Shown: positions 53,244 to 62,709 of the stretch, piece by piece
How the letters are laid out: the number at the start of each line of letters is the position of its first letter
How positions within the stretch are numbered: the first letter of the stretch is position 1
Assembly: GCF_002079055.1 (NCBI RefSeq)
Contig: NC_047502.1
Location: forward strand, 62,001-126,000
Source of the DNA: Saccharomyces paradoxus
Lineage: Eukaryota > Ascomycota > Saccharomycetes > Saccharomycetales > Saccharomycetaceae
Direction of reading: 5' to 3'
Length of the DNA stretch: 64,000 nucleotides
The notes under the pieces: model-generated
What the model was told of the DNA's origin: nothing
Database searches by the model: none
What the model saw: only the letters and a program-made list of their open reading frames with translations
Program-made: the position numbers and the translations under genes

Positions 53244-55310
53244 ATGAGAGAAAAAAGAACTATAATAAATGCGTTGAAAAACTCTGCAGCGTCCCATTTT
53301 ATCAAGAAGTTAACCCCGGACACTTCCCTGTCGTCTATACCAGAGGCAATCAATGTCGTACAGCAGCACAATGCAGCGGATCCCGTGAGATTGAAACTTT
53401 TCCATACACCTCGGATGGTTTCGCAGGGAGCTCATTTTGCATTTTGTCTGCCTACGAAGAAACCACATTATAAGCCATTACTACTTTCACAAAACGCGCT
53501 TGACGAGTTTGGTTTGGTGCAGGATCGGGACTTAGAGAAAATACTATCTGGCGAGAAAATATATTATTCTGATGATATCTTCCCCTATAGTACAGTGTAC
53601 TCTGGATTCCAATTCGGCTCATTTGCAGCACAGTTGGGGGACGGACGCGTAGTCAACTTGTTTGATCTTAAGGACAATTGTAATGGACAATGGCAAACGT
53701 TTCAGCTGAAAGGGGCCGGTATGACGCCCTTCTCTCGGTTTGCAGATGGAAAAGCTGTGTTGAGATCAAGTATACGTGAGTTTATAATGAGCGAGGCCTT
53801 GAACAGCATTGGAATCCCCTCCACAAGAGCCGTGCAACTAACCCTGTTACCGGGGTCGAAGGCGCAAAGGCGCACACAAGAACCGTGCGCTGTTGTGTGC
53901 CGTTTTGCACCCAGTTGGATCCGATTAGGCAACTTCAACTTATTCAGATGGCGACACGATTTAGAAGGGTTGATCAAACTATCCGATTATTGCATTGAGG
54001 AATTGTTTGACGAGGGAGCGCAATTTGAAGGGAAGCCCGACTTTAATATATTCAAAAGAGATTTTTTCCCTGATAATGAGACAAAAATTGGTGAGCAGGT
54101 GGAAAGGGATGAATGTGATGGGAGTTCCATGACCGAAAAGGACATTACTACGTTGAGCAAATATGACAAGTTTTTCAGACATGTAGTTAGTTTGAATGCA
54201 AATACAGTGGCCCACTGGCAAGCATATGGCTTTGCAAACGGTGTCTTGAATACAGATAACACTTCAATTATGGGGTTGACCATTGATTATGGCCCGTTTG
54301 CCTTTCTGGACAAGTTTGAACCAAGTTTCACCCCAAACCATGATGACGCAGCGAAAAGGTATTCGTTTGCCAACCAGCCAAGCATCATATGGTGGAACTT
54401 GCAACAGTTTGCCAAGGATCTCGCATGTCTACTGGGACCTAAGGCCCGCGACCTTGAATTACTACTCAAGGGCGAGCTGGATTCCGTTGACGATGCCCTG
54501 GAGAAGACCATGATTGAAAGGGTGCAGAAGTTGGTAGAACTCAGTGCTAATGAATACAAATATGTGTTTACCACGAGGTACGCGCAGATAATGTCTAAAA
54601 GACTCGGTGTAGATTTGGATCTGGAAACGTGCATGAATTCCACAAGCGCTGAAGATATCGAGCATGCAGCAGAGAAATCCAAAGAATTTTGTGCTGTTAT
54701 CGTCGAACCATTGCTCGATATTTTGCAGGCTACCAAAATTGACTATAACAATTTCTTTATTCATCTACAAAACTACACGGGGCCCTTCTTCATCAAGGAC
54801 AAAACTGACCCCGGAACACTTTTTGGAGCATTCGACGAAAAGTACTTGAAAATGTTCTTCAACGCAGAACAACTGCAGCAAATGGCAGAAAATGAAAAGG
54901 CCTTCGCAGCTGGTGAGAACGTATTTGATGCTAACGGTGAATTGCGTCTGCTCAGTGAAAAATTGCTAGAAATACGCAATTGGACGCAAGACTACTTGAC
55001 TTTGGTTCCACCCACGGAGACTACGGCAAGAGCGTCAATCGCCAAGAAAGCCAACCCATTGTTTGTACCCAGAAGTTGGGTACTGGAGGAAGTAGTGGAC
55101 GACTTAATGTATAACCAAAGGGAAAGACTACAGGATCCCAGTTCGAACCTAGATACATCTGCCTTGAAGAAGCTATACCTAATGAGCGTAAACCCGTACG
55201 ATCGCACGAAGTGGGACGCCACTTCGAGGCCAGAACTGGAAACAAAATGGGCGGATCTTTCACACCAAGAGGGCACTAAGTTTATGAAGCAAGCTTCCTG
55301 CAGCAGCTAG
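53244..55310 (+). CDS. FMP40: Fmp40, mitochondrial SelO-family protein AMPylase
   Basis: Selenoprotein-O family pseudokinase that transfers AMP to proteins in mitochondria, linked to redox control. The 688 residues match S. cerevisiae. The N-terminus (MREKRTIINALKNSAASHFIKKL) is basic and amphipathic, a likely mitochondrial presequence. The SelO core shows FGSFAAQLGDGR, the nucleotide-binding lysine region LKGAGMTPFSR, GKAVLRSSIREF and the HWQAYGFANGVLNTDN active-site block with DYGPFAF. The protein ends in CSS, where many animal and some bacterial homologues have selenocysteine in place of this cysteine. The start is the ATG at 53244. Confidence 0.95.
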   Translation: MREKRTIINALKNSAASHFIKKLTPDTSLSSIPEAINVVQQHNAADPVRLKLFHTPRMVSQGAHFAFCLPTKKPHYKPLLLSQNALDEFGLVQDRDLEKILSGEKIYYSDDIFPYSTVYSGFQFGSFAAQLGDGRVVNLFDLKDNCNGQWQTFQLKGAGMTPFSRFADGKAVLRSSIREFIMSEALNSIGIPSTRAVQLTLLPGSKAQRRTQEPCAVVCRFAPSWIRLGNFNLFRWRHDLEGLIKLSDYCIEELFDEGAQFEGKPDFNIFKRDFFPDNETKIGEQVERDECDGSSMTEKDITTLSKYDKFFRHVVSLNANTVAHWQAYGFANGVLNTDNTSIMGLTIDYGPFAFLDKFEPSFTPNHDDAAKRYSFANQPSIIWWNLQQFAKDLACLLGPKARDLELLLKGELDSVDDALEKTMIERVQKLVELSANEYKYVFTTRYAQIMSKRLGVDLDLETCMNSTSAEDIEHAAEKSKEFCAVIVEPLLDILQATKIDYNNFFIHLQNYTGPFFIKDKTDPGTLFGAFDEKYLKMFFNAEQLQQMAENEKAFAAGENVFDANGELRLLSEKLLEIRNWTQDYLTLVPPTETTARASIAKKANPLFVPRSWVLEEVVDDLMYNQRERLQDPSSNLDTSALKKLYLMSVNPYDRTKWDATSRPELETKWADLSHQEGTKFMKQASCSS

Positions 55311-56131
55311 ATGAGAAGCAATGTATTCGTACATCCGTAGCTATATATATATATATGTATATGTATTCTGTGTATCTATATATATACATATATGTAATAT
55401 AGCTCCTATAGGCACGGTAGCCGCCAATTGCCCAGATATTTCCCTGGTGTAAAAGTGCGTACACCGTGTTCGGAGAGTCGTTTGCGAACTCAATAGGGAA
55501 AAAAGACAAACGTAGCCGAACGACTAGCACTGAACACGAACACGAAAACGAAATTAGATTATTAACAAAAAGAGGAAACGAGGCGGAGGCGTAGAGGAGA
55601 GGAGAGGCAGAGACAGGCAGACGAACAAGAAGGGTAAAAACAGTCTCCGCCGATTTGACTGCGTATCCATCGTTATTGTCCACTACGAGACGCTAATGAC
55701 GAAACGAGCTACCACATGCGTTTCCTACGCACCTGTTAAAGGCCTGACACTTTGAAGAACCCGTCTTCTTGCCTTCTGTCCTGGGTGCTGACCAAGCTCT
55801 CTCCATTTTCTTTGCATTTTTTATATATTAACACTCACTTCCTTTCCGATTTGTATTTTTGAGTCTTCTTGAGCAATATCTTGCTATGCGCATCTGAACC
55901 GATCGCTCGAGAACTAACTTAACCTATCCTTGCTCACATTGCCGTTTTGGGAAACTGCGGAATTTTTTTGGGAAAGAACAAGAAATAAGCGGAGGCACGC
56001 AAAGGAAAAAGAAACGCAGGAAGATCAAGCACGGATATTTTTGGCTAGAGGTTTATAAAAGAAAGAATACCTGGCAAAAAAGAGATAATTTTCACTGCTG
56101 CATACATAGCCGATCAAAAACGGCCTTAAGA
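55311..56131. promoter_or_regulatory. Intergenic: FMP40 3' end and FLC1 promoter
   Basis: An 821-bp gap. Alternating TA/GTA tracts at 55341-55396 follow FMP40. A near-consensus Ume6 URS1 (TAGCCGCCAA) is at 55418-55427. A purine-rich block lies at 55570-55620. A good TATA box, TATAAAAG, is at 56054-56061, about 75 bp before FLC1. Confidence 0.5.
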
Positions 56132-58513
56132 ATGCAAGTACTAATGACACTATGGTGTCTAATATGCACATGCCTGGTGGTACCAGTGGCCGCCAAGAAA
56201 AGGACGCTCACAGCGAGCTCATTGGTCACGTGCATGGAAAACTCACAGCTTTCAGCCAATAGTTTCGATGTGTCATTTTCTCCAGACGATAGATCGCTAC
56301 ATTATGATCTGGATATGACTACACAGATTGACTCTTACATATACGCTTATGTGGACGTGTATGCTTACGGGTTTAAGATTATTACGGAGAACTTTGATGT
56401 GTGTTCTATGGGTTGGAAGCAGTTTTGCCCTGTACACCCAGGTAACATACAAATTGACTCTATTGAAAAAATTGCCGAGAAGTACGTGAAAATGATTCCA
56501 GGAATCGCTTACCAAGTGCCTGATATCGATGCCTACGTAAGATTGAACATTTATAACAATGTCAGTGAAAATTTGGCTTGTATCCAGGTTTTCTTTTCCA
56601 ATGGGAAAACTGTTTCACAAATCGGGGTTAAATGGGTCACAGCTGTTATTGCCGGTATTGGTCTACTAACTTCAGCTGTCCTGTCGACCTTCGGGAACTC
56701 CACAGCTGCATCTCACATCTCTGCAAACACCATGTCGCTGTTCTTATACTTCCAATCTGTCGCTGTGGTCGCAATGCAACACGTAGACAGTGTTCCACCT
56801 ATTGCTGCTGCCTGGTCTGAAAACCTTGCTTGGTCGATGGGCTTGATCCGTATTACGTTTATGCAGAAGATTTTTCGCTGGTATGTAGATGCAACCGGAG
56901 GCTCTCCGTCTTTGTATTTGACCGCAACAACAATGTCAGTGCTTACGCAAAGAGGACTAGATTACCTTAAAAAAACTTCCATTTACAAGAGGGCGGAAAA
57001 TGTCTTGTATGGTAATGCAAACACTTTAATCTTTAGAGGTATCAAAAGGATGGGGTATCGTATGAAAATTGAAAATACCTCCATTGTTTGTACTGGATTC
57101 ACATTCTTTGTGCTGTGTGGGTATTTTTTGGCTGGCTTCATTATGGCCTGCAAATACGGTATTGAATTATGTATAAAATGCGGTTGGATGCGAAGTGATA
57201 GGTTTTACCAATTTAGGAAGAATTGGAGGTCGGTTCTCAAAGGGTCGTTGTTAAGATACATTTACATTGGATTCACACAACTGACAATTTTAAGTTTTTG
57301 GGAATTTACTGAAAGGGATTCTGCCGGTGTTATTGTTATTGCATGTCTGTTCATCGTCTTGTCATGCGGGTTGATGATATGGGCTGCGTACAGAACCATA
57401 TTTTTTGCAAGCAAATCTGTGGAAATGTACAATAACCCAGCTGCTTTATTGTACGGTGACGAATACGTTTTAAATAAGTACGGGTTTTTCTACACCATGT
57501 TCAACGCAAAGCATTATTGGTGGAATGCCCTCTTAACCACGTATATTTTTGTCAAAGCCTTATTTGTCGGATTTGCACAAGCATCGGGTAAGACACAAGC
57601 ATTGGCTATTTTCATTATCGATTTGGCGTACTTCATTGCCATCGTTCGTTATAAACCATATTTGGATCGTCCAACAAATATTGTCAACATTTTTATTTGT
57701 ACTGTCACCTTGGTCAACTCTTTCCTTTTCATGTTTTTCTCAGACCTATTCAACCAAAAGTATGCCGTATCTGCCATCATGGGCTGGGTGTTTTTCATTA
57801 TGAATGCAGCGTTTTCTTTGATATTACTGTTGATGATTCTGGCCTTTACCACAATCATTCTGTTTTCTAAGAATCCTGATTCTAGGTTTAAACCAGCAAA
57901 GGACGACAGGGCATCTTTCCAAAAACACGCTATTCCTCATGAAGGTCCTTTGAATAAATCAGTGGCCAACGAATTAATGGCTCTAGGTAACGTGGCAAAG
58001 GACCATACCGAAAATTGGGAATATGAACTAAAGAGTCAAGAGGGTAAAAGTGAAGATAACCTTTTCGGCATTGAATACGATGATGAAAAAACCGGAACTA
58101 ATTCAGATAATGCTGAAAGTAGTAGTAAAGAAACCAGTCGCCCAACGTTTTCTGAAAAAGTTTTACGTTCATTATCAATCAAAAGGAATAAGAGTAAACT
58201 AGGTAGTTTTAAGCGAAACATTCCAGATAAAGCAGCACAGCAAGATGTTTCGCCTGACCGCGAAAGCTCTTCGCCTAACAGCAAGTCATACCCCGGTGTT
58301 TCGCACACAAGGCAAGAATCTGAAGCGAATAATGGGCTAATCAACGCATATGAAGATGAGCAATTTAGTCTAATGGAACCAAGCATACTGGAAGACGCTG
58401 CTAGTTCCACCCAAATGCACGCTATGCCAGTACGAGATTTGAGCTTGAGCAGTGTTCCAAATGCCCAAGATGTCACTAAAAAAGCAAACATCTTGGATCC
58501 TAATTATTTGTAA
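56132..58513 (+). CDS. FLC1: Flc1, ER flavin carrier / TRP-like membrane protein
   Basis: Member of the fungal Flc family, related to TRP channels, implicated in FAD import into the ER, calcium handling and cell-wall integrity. The 793 residues match S. cerevisiae. A cleavable signal peptide (about 1-21, ending PVAAKK) precedes an ML-like lumenal domain (to about 165) with several cysteines (C31, C90, C97, C150). About nine hydrophobic segments lie between 170 and 590. The cytosolic C-terminal tail of about 200 residues is Ser-rich and charged. The start is the ATG at 56132. Confidence 0.95.
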   Translation: MQVLMTLWCLICTCLVVPVAAKKRTLTASSLVTCMENSQLSANSFDVSFSPDDRSLHYDLDMTTQIDSYIYAYVDVYAYGFKIITENFDVCSMGWKQFCPVHPGNIQIDSIEKIAEKYVKMIPGIAYQVPDIDAYVRLNIYNNVSENLACIQVFFSNGKTVSQIGVKWVTAVIAGIGLLTSAVLSTFGNSTAASHISANTMSLFLYFQSVAVVAMQHVDSVPPIAAAWSENLAWSMGLIRITFMQKIFRWYVDATGGSPSLYLTATTMSVLTQRGLDYLKKTSIYKRAENVLYGNANTLIFRGIKRMGYRMKIENTSIVCTGFTFFVLCGYFLAGFIMACKYGIELCIKCGWMRSDRFYQFRKNWRSVLKGSLLRYIYIGFTQLTILSFWEFTERDSAGVIVIACLFIVLSCGLMIWAAYRTIFFASKSVEMYNNPAALLYGDEYVLNKYGFFYTMFNAKHYWWNALLTTYIFVKALFVGFAQASGKTQALAIFIIDLAYFIAIVRYKPYLDRPTNIVNIFICTVTLVNSFLFMFFSDLFNQKYAVSAIMGWVFFIMNAAFSLILLLMILAFTTIILFSKNPDSRFKPAKDDRASFQKHAIPHEGPLNKSVANELMALGNVAKDHTENWEYELKSQEGKSEDNLFGIEYDDEKTGTNSDNAESSSKETSRPTFSEKVLRSLSIKRNKSKLGSFKRNIPDKAAQQDVSPDRESSSPNSKSYPGVSHTRQESEANNGLINAYEDEQFSLMEPSILEDAASSTQMHAMPVRDLSLSSVPNAQDVTKKANILDPNYL

Positions 58514-58877
58514 GCTTTCTCGACAGGATAAAGGTAAGAAAGAACGAAGTAATCAAAAAATTACGAAAACTCTACTGCATTATTTTTCAGGCTCTCTTGA
58601 GACATGAACATTCAATTACTTTCAAGGATAAATATTCTAATATTCATATTATTCACTTATGTATTTTTAACGATAAAACTTCTACTTTATTGTACTGGGG
58701 AGCTGCATTCTTTATGGGGTGTACGGATTTAACAGTCTTTTTTCTTTCTTGGGCGCGATACCTTGAGAGAGAGACTTTTTTTTTCACCTACTACCTCTGC
58801 CCATCTTATATCTAGAACATGTTTTATTGAACTTCAACATTAATACAATTTGTAGCAATCAACCAGTCATCAAAGAA
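58514..58877. promoter_or_regulatory. Intergenic: FLC1 3' end and RPL1A promoter
   Basis: A 364-bp gap. A Rap1-type site at 58719-58730 is followed by T-rich tracts (58739-58745 and 58778-58786), the usual layout of a ribosomal protein promoter. Confidence 0.7.
58719..58730 (-). promoter_or_regulatory. Rap1 site of RPL1A
   Basis: Read on the minus strand, AAATCCGTACAC matches the Rap1 consensus ACAYCCRTACAY at all but one position. It lies about 150 bp upstream of the ATG. Rap1 recruits Fhl1/Ifh1 at such promoters. Confidence 0.7.
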
Positions 58878-59531
58878 ATGTCCAAGATCAGCTCTTCTCA
58901 AGTCAGAGAACACGTCAAGGAATTGTTGAAGTATTCCAACGAAACCAAGAAGAGAAACTTCTTGGAAACCGTCGAACTACAAGTCGGTTTGAAGAACTAT
59001 GACCCTCAAAGAGACAAGCGTTTCTCTGGTTCTTTGAAGTTGCCAAACTGTCCAAGACCAAACATGTCCATCTGTATCTTTGGTGATGCTTTCGATGTTG
59101 ACAGAGCTAAGTCTTGTGGTGTTGACGCTATGTCCGTCGATGACTTGAAGAAGTTGAACAAGAACAAGAAGTTGATCAAGAAGTTGTCCAAGAAGTACAA
59201 CGCTTTCATCGCTTCCGAAGTCTTGATTAAGCAAGTTCCAAGACTATTGGGTCCTCAGTTGTCCAAGGCTGGTAAGTTCCCAACTCCAGTCTCTCACAAC
59301 GATGACTTGTACGGTAAGGTCACTGATGTCAGATCTACCATCAAGTTCCAATTGAAGAAGGTCTTGTGTTTGGCTGTTGCCGTCGGTAACGTTGAAATGG
59401 AAGAAGACGTTTTGGTTAACCAAATCTTGATGTCTGTTAACTTCTTCGTTTCTTTGTTGAAGAAGAACTGGCAAAATGTTGGTTCCTTGGTTGTTAAGTC
59501 TTCCATGGGTCCAGCTTTCAGATTGTACTAA
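58878..59531 (+). CDS. RPL1A: Ribosomal protein uL1 (Rpl1a)
   Basis: Large-subunit protein uL1, forming the mobile L1 stalk that contacts E-site tRNA. The ATG at 58878 gives 217 residues, the known length; the open stretch before it begins only with TTG. The sequence ([20 protein letters not shown] to GPAFRLY) matches the S. cerevisiae protein throughout as far as I can recall. Strong preferred-codon bias (AAG, AGA, GTC, TTG) signals high expression. There is no intron. RPL1B is the duplicate and encodes the same protein in S. cerevisiae. Confidence 0.98.
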   Translation: MSKISSSQVREHVKELLKYSNETKKRNFLETVELQVGLKNYDPQRDKRFSGSLKLPNCPRPNMSICIFGDAFDVDRAKSCGVDAMSVDDLKKLNKNKKLIKKLSKKYNAFIASEVLIKQVPRLLGPQLSKAGKFPTPVSHNDDLYGKVTDVRSTIKFQLKKVLCLAVAVGNVEMEEDVLVNQILMSVNFFVSLLKKNWQNVGSLVVKSSMGPAFRLY

Positions 59532-59851
59532 GCATAATTACGTGTTACCATAAATAACATTTTCAAAAATACTTATTTAAATGTATAAAAAGTAATTTGA
59601 GTCACATTGTATTTAGTAAGAGATTAATAGTATCAATTTGCCTTTGATTTCCATTTCACCGCCCTGTTAGGAGGGAGCGGCGCGGAAGGGCAACTGTAGG
59701 GAATTTTGCTTTGTATTCCCCTGTTTAAGATCAAAAACAACAGAGAAGGATCCCCGATGCAAGAGACGCTCGGGAGGTCTCTGTGTTTCACTAGGTAATG
59801 GAGATATCAAGAAGAGTTTGTTTGAGGTTTTGCAGATAAACAAGAAGCAGT
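59532..59851. promoter_or_regulatory. Intergenic: RPL1A 3' end and PCL8 promoter
   Basis: A 320-bp gap. The half next to RPL1A is AT-rich, as expected for a 3' end. The half next to PCL8 has a short GC-rich block (about 59660-59695) that I cannot assign to a factor. Confidence 0.4.
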
Positions 59852-61330
59852 ATGGCTAATGATCAAGATCCCAACAAGTCTCTCATTAATGACGTTTTGG
59901 CCCGGAGTATGTCCGAATTCTACGATGATGACGATGATAACGATAGTGACATGTGTAGGGCAAATGATGAGGGAGAAGACGTCTTTGACCTTCCACTTAA
60001 GGTAGGTGTATCTCAAAGTAGGAACTTTTCGGAAGTAAATGACGTTTTGGATCCACTTTCTAGTTTGCATGGTCCGTCCAAGAAGGTCAGATTCGAAAAG
60101 CAAAAGCAGCAAGAGCAACATCAGCAAATACGTAATGACTTCAATACAGATCTCAACCTGAAAAGCCCGTCCAGCAAAAAAATGGGGGTAGAACAGCTGA
60201 TCCAGTCGGCCAACGAGATCAATGATTACCTAGCTAACAACATTGACAAAGTAAATAGCTTCAACTCAGAGCTTCTGAGCGGCAGTGGCAAATTGCCTGG
60301 GAGAGTAAAGAGTGATACAGCGACTCAAGGCACCGGGCGCTTAGATTCCATGTCCAACTTTGCCCTTAGCGACACCGAGTTGGACAATGATGACGATAAT
60401 TATCTTTTGGATCCCCTTGCAAATGCCAGCTCTACTACTTCCACAGTGGAACACCATGGTTATAGCTTATTAGACAAGGCTTTATCCGCGTCTGATAAAG
60501 AAAAAATATATACGAATAAGGTGAATTCGAATAGTCAGATAGACACTGATAATTATTCTCATGAGAGTGAAAACACTACGAATAACGAGACAGATGAAAA
60601 CGAGTGTTCAGAAGTCCTCGACTACACAAAATTTGATTCTTTCCCCTATCCTCCGTCCTCCGCCTCCAATCAAGAGCCACCAGATTTGAAGGTGCTAAGC
60701 ATCGAATGCGAGCAGGAGAACGAAAAAGAGCTACGACGAATATCTTTATTATTGGATCATTACAAATCGATACCGAAAATACCTGATTTGTCAGACGATG
60801 AAGCTCTATCTAAGTTCCGTGAGAATATTGAACTAATTTTACAACTATCTAAGAAAATTAGTGACAATGCGAACACTTTAGCCATTTCCCCTGAGGACCC
60901 TCAAAAATTTATTAATTTTGTGATGAAAAACCCACCTTCGTTATCATTCAGAGATTTTATCGATCGGATCCAAAATAAATGCATGTTTGGCGCCGTAGTC
61001 TATCTTGGAGCCACCTATCTACTTCAACTAGTATTTCTTACGAGAGACGAAATGGATGGTCCCATTAAGCTGAAGGCTAAATTACAAGAGGACCAAACCC
61101 ATAGGATCATAATATCTACAATACGAATTGCCACCAAATTACTGGAGGATTTCGTTCACTCACAAAACTATATTTGCAAAGTGTTCGGTATCTCAAAAAG
61201 ACTGCTGACCAGACTGGAAATCTCCTTCATGGCGAGTGTTAATTTTGATGGATTGATGATTACCTGCGAAAAATTGGAAAAAACATTGCATATTCTTGAC
61301 GATACAAGACAGGCATTAGGAAACACATAA
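59852..61330 (+). CDS. PCL8: Pcl8, Pho85 cyclin for glycogen synthase control
   Basis: Cyclin partner of the kinase Pho85. Pcl8-Pho85 and Pcl10-Pho85 phosphorylate glycogen synthase Gsy2 and keep it less active. The 492 residues match S. cerevisiae. The N-terminal two thirds are acidic and low in complexity, including Asp-rich runs (about 25-35 and 172-182) and a Gln/Lys-rich patch (about 84-96). The Pho80-type cyclin fold lies at about 340-480 (FRDFIDRIQNKCMFGAVVYLGATYL, FGISKRLLTRLEISFMASVNF). The start is the ATG at 59852. Confidence 0.95.
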   Translation: MANDQDPNKSLINDVLARSMSEFYDDDDDNDSDMCRANDEGEDVFDLPLKVGVSQSRNFSEVNDVLDPLSSLHGPSKKVRFEKQKQQEQHQQIRNDFNTDLNLKSPSSKKMGVEQLIQSANEINDYLANNIDKVNSFNSELLSGSGKLPGRVKSDTATQGTGRLDSMSNFALSDTELDNDDDNYLLDPLANASSTTSTVEHHGYSLLDKALSASDKEKIYTNKVNSNSQIDTDNYSHESENTTNNETDENECSEVLDYTKFDSFPYPPSSASNQEPPDLKVLSIECEQENEKELRRISLLLDHYKSIPKIPDLSDDEALSKFRENIELILQLSKKISDNANTLAISPEDPQKFINFVMKNPPSLSFRDFIDRIQNKCMFGAVVYLGATYLLQLVFLTRDEMDGPIKLKAKLQEDQTHRIIISTIRIATKLLEDFVHSQNYICKVFGISKRLLTRLEISFMASVNFDGLMITCEKLEKTLHILDDTRQALGNT

Positions 61331-61797
61331 TCGTCGCATATGTATTATGCAGATTCATTTGTTCCTTCCCTTATTTCTTTTTTATAGTATTTATTATTTA
61401 CATAATCTTTTTTGGATGTTATCTTATTTATTTTTTAACGCAAAGAAAGTAATTCCGCATAAACACGCATGAGATGGAGCTCAGTAAGTGACCTAGAATA
61501 AGCAGAAGCCTACAAAAAGCCCCTGCAGAGCACCATTTCTACAGTTTGCGCTCAACATGTCGCGGTATTGCACGTTGTATCGTTCTATCATTATATCGTA
61601 TACGCCCGCATTACCCGACAACTCCGTCTGCAACGCGTTGACCAGAAAAATTGAACAAGAGCGCATAAAAACCAAAAGGAAACAAGTTACTTGTCAAAAT
61701 AGTTACCATAATGGATCCTCTAGAAAGGCAAACAGTAGATTTATTTCCCCTTTTTTTTTTAAAACATCCCTATAATTAACAATATAAAGTTGGAATA
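61331..61797. promoter_or_regulatory. Intergenic: PCL8 3' end and SAR1 promoter
   Basis: A 467-bp gap with a Reb1 site (TTACCCG) at 61611-61617, about 185 bp before SAR1. A 72-codon frame at 61557..61775 ends just before SAR1; it has no recognised feature and probably lies in promoter or leader sequence. Confidence 0.5.
61611..61617 (-). promoter_or_regulatory. Reb1 site upstream of SAR1
   Basis: TTACCCG, the complement of CGGGTAA, at the usual distance from a well-expressed gene. Confidence 0.6.
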
Positions 61798-62507
61798 ATG
61801 GCTGGTTGGGATATTTTTGGTTGGTGTATGTTATCACCGTGTTCACGTTTTTCGGATGCTTTGTTTTATTCAATGTGGTTAACATTGAATGCTCTCAGCT
61901 CAAGTTCTATTTTTCCTCTTAAAAAAAATTACTTTCTTTACTAACTTCATTTTATTGTGCAGTCAGAGATGTGTTGGCTTCTCTTGGTCTATGGAACAAG
62001 CATGGTAAACTACTTTTCTTGGGTTTGGATAATGCCGGTAAGACCACATTGCTTCACATGCTAAAGAATGATAGATTAGCAACTTTACAGCCAACATGGC
62101 ATCCAACTTCTGAAGAATTGGCAATCGGTAACATTAAGTTTACAACTTTCGATTTGGGTGGCCACATTCAAGCTCGTCGTTTATGGAAGGACTATTTCCC
62201 AGAAGTTAATGGTATTGTATTTTTAGTCGATGCTGCTGACCCTGAAAGATTTGATGAAGCACGTGTTGAATTGGATGCTCTATTCAACATTGCTGAATTG
62301 AAGGACGTTCCTTTCGTAATTCTTGGTAACAAGATCGACGCTCCAAACGCTGTTTCTGAGGCTGAGCTGCGTTCTGCTTTAGGATTATTGAACACCACTG
62401 GTTCCCAAAGAATTGAAGGCCAAAGACCAGTTGAAGTATTCATGTGTTCCGTTGTTATGAGAAATGGTTATTTAGAGGCATTCCAATGGTTATCTCAGTA
62501 TATTTAA
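61798..62507 (+). CDS. SAR1: Sar1, COPII small GTPase, two exons
   Basis: GTPase that starts COPII coat assembly at the ER; Sec12 loads it with GTP and Sec23 is its GAP. Joining exon 1 (61798..61825) to exon 2 (61963..62507) gives 190 residues, the known length, with the junction reading GWFRDVL. The N-terminal amphipathic helix ([18 protein letters not shown]) inserts in the membrane. GTP motifs are G1 GLDNAGKT (30-37), G3 DLGGH (about 73-77, catalytic-position His) and G4 NKID (about 132-135). Reading from the ATG without splicing would leave the GTPase frame. Confidence 0.98.
61826..61962 (+). other. SAR1: Spliceosomal intron of SAR1
   Basis: A 137-nt intron with 5' site GTATGT, perfect branch point TACTAAC at 61939-61945 and a 3' CAG ending at 61962, 17 nt beyond the branch point. 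It splits codon 10 after its first base. Confidence 0.97.
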
Positions 62508-62671
62508 TTGACGTATACATCTATACCATTTATATGACATTCGCACGAATTCAACAGCTTTGTAATAATCAACAAAATTGCATAAGATGCGACCTTGTAA
62601 CTTTTGAGTTCAGCATTTCCACGATCATAGTTTATTTTTAGACTAATAGATCGAATAGATGTATGTTACAT

Positions 62672-62698
62672 TATATATATATATATATATATATATAT
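62672..62698. repeat. TA microsatellite between SAR1 and BMS1
   Basis: An uninterrupted run of about 13 TA units in the 202-bp convergent gap, 11 bp beyond the BMS1 stop codon. TA-rich runs are common in yeast 3' ends and may serve as the polyadenylation efficiency element for either gene. Confidence 0.85.
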
Positions 62699-62709
62699 TG
62701 ATTGGAAAT

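Noticed and set aside
61557-61775. 72-codon plus-strand frame just upstream of SAR1
   Set aside because: It spans the Reb1 site and the likely SAR1 transcription start, and ends in AT-rich leader sequence with no domain.
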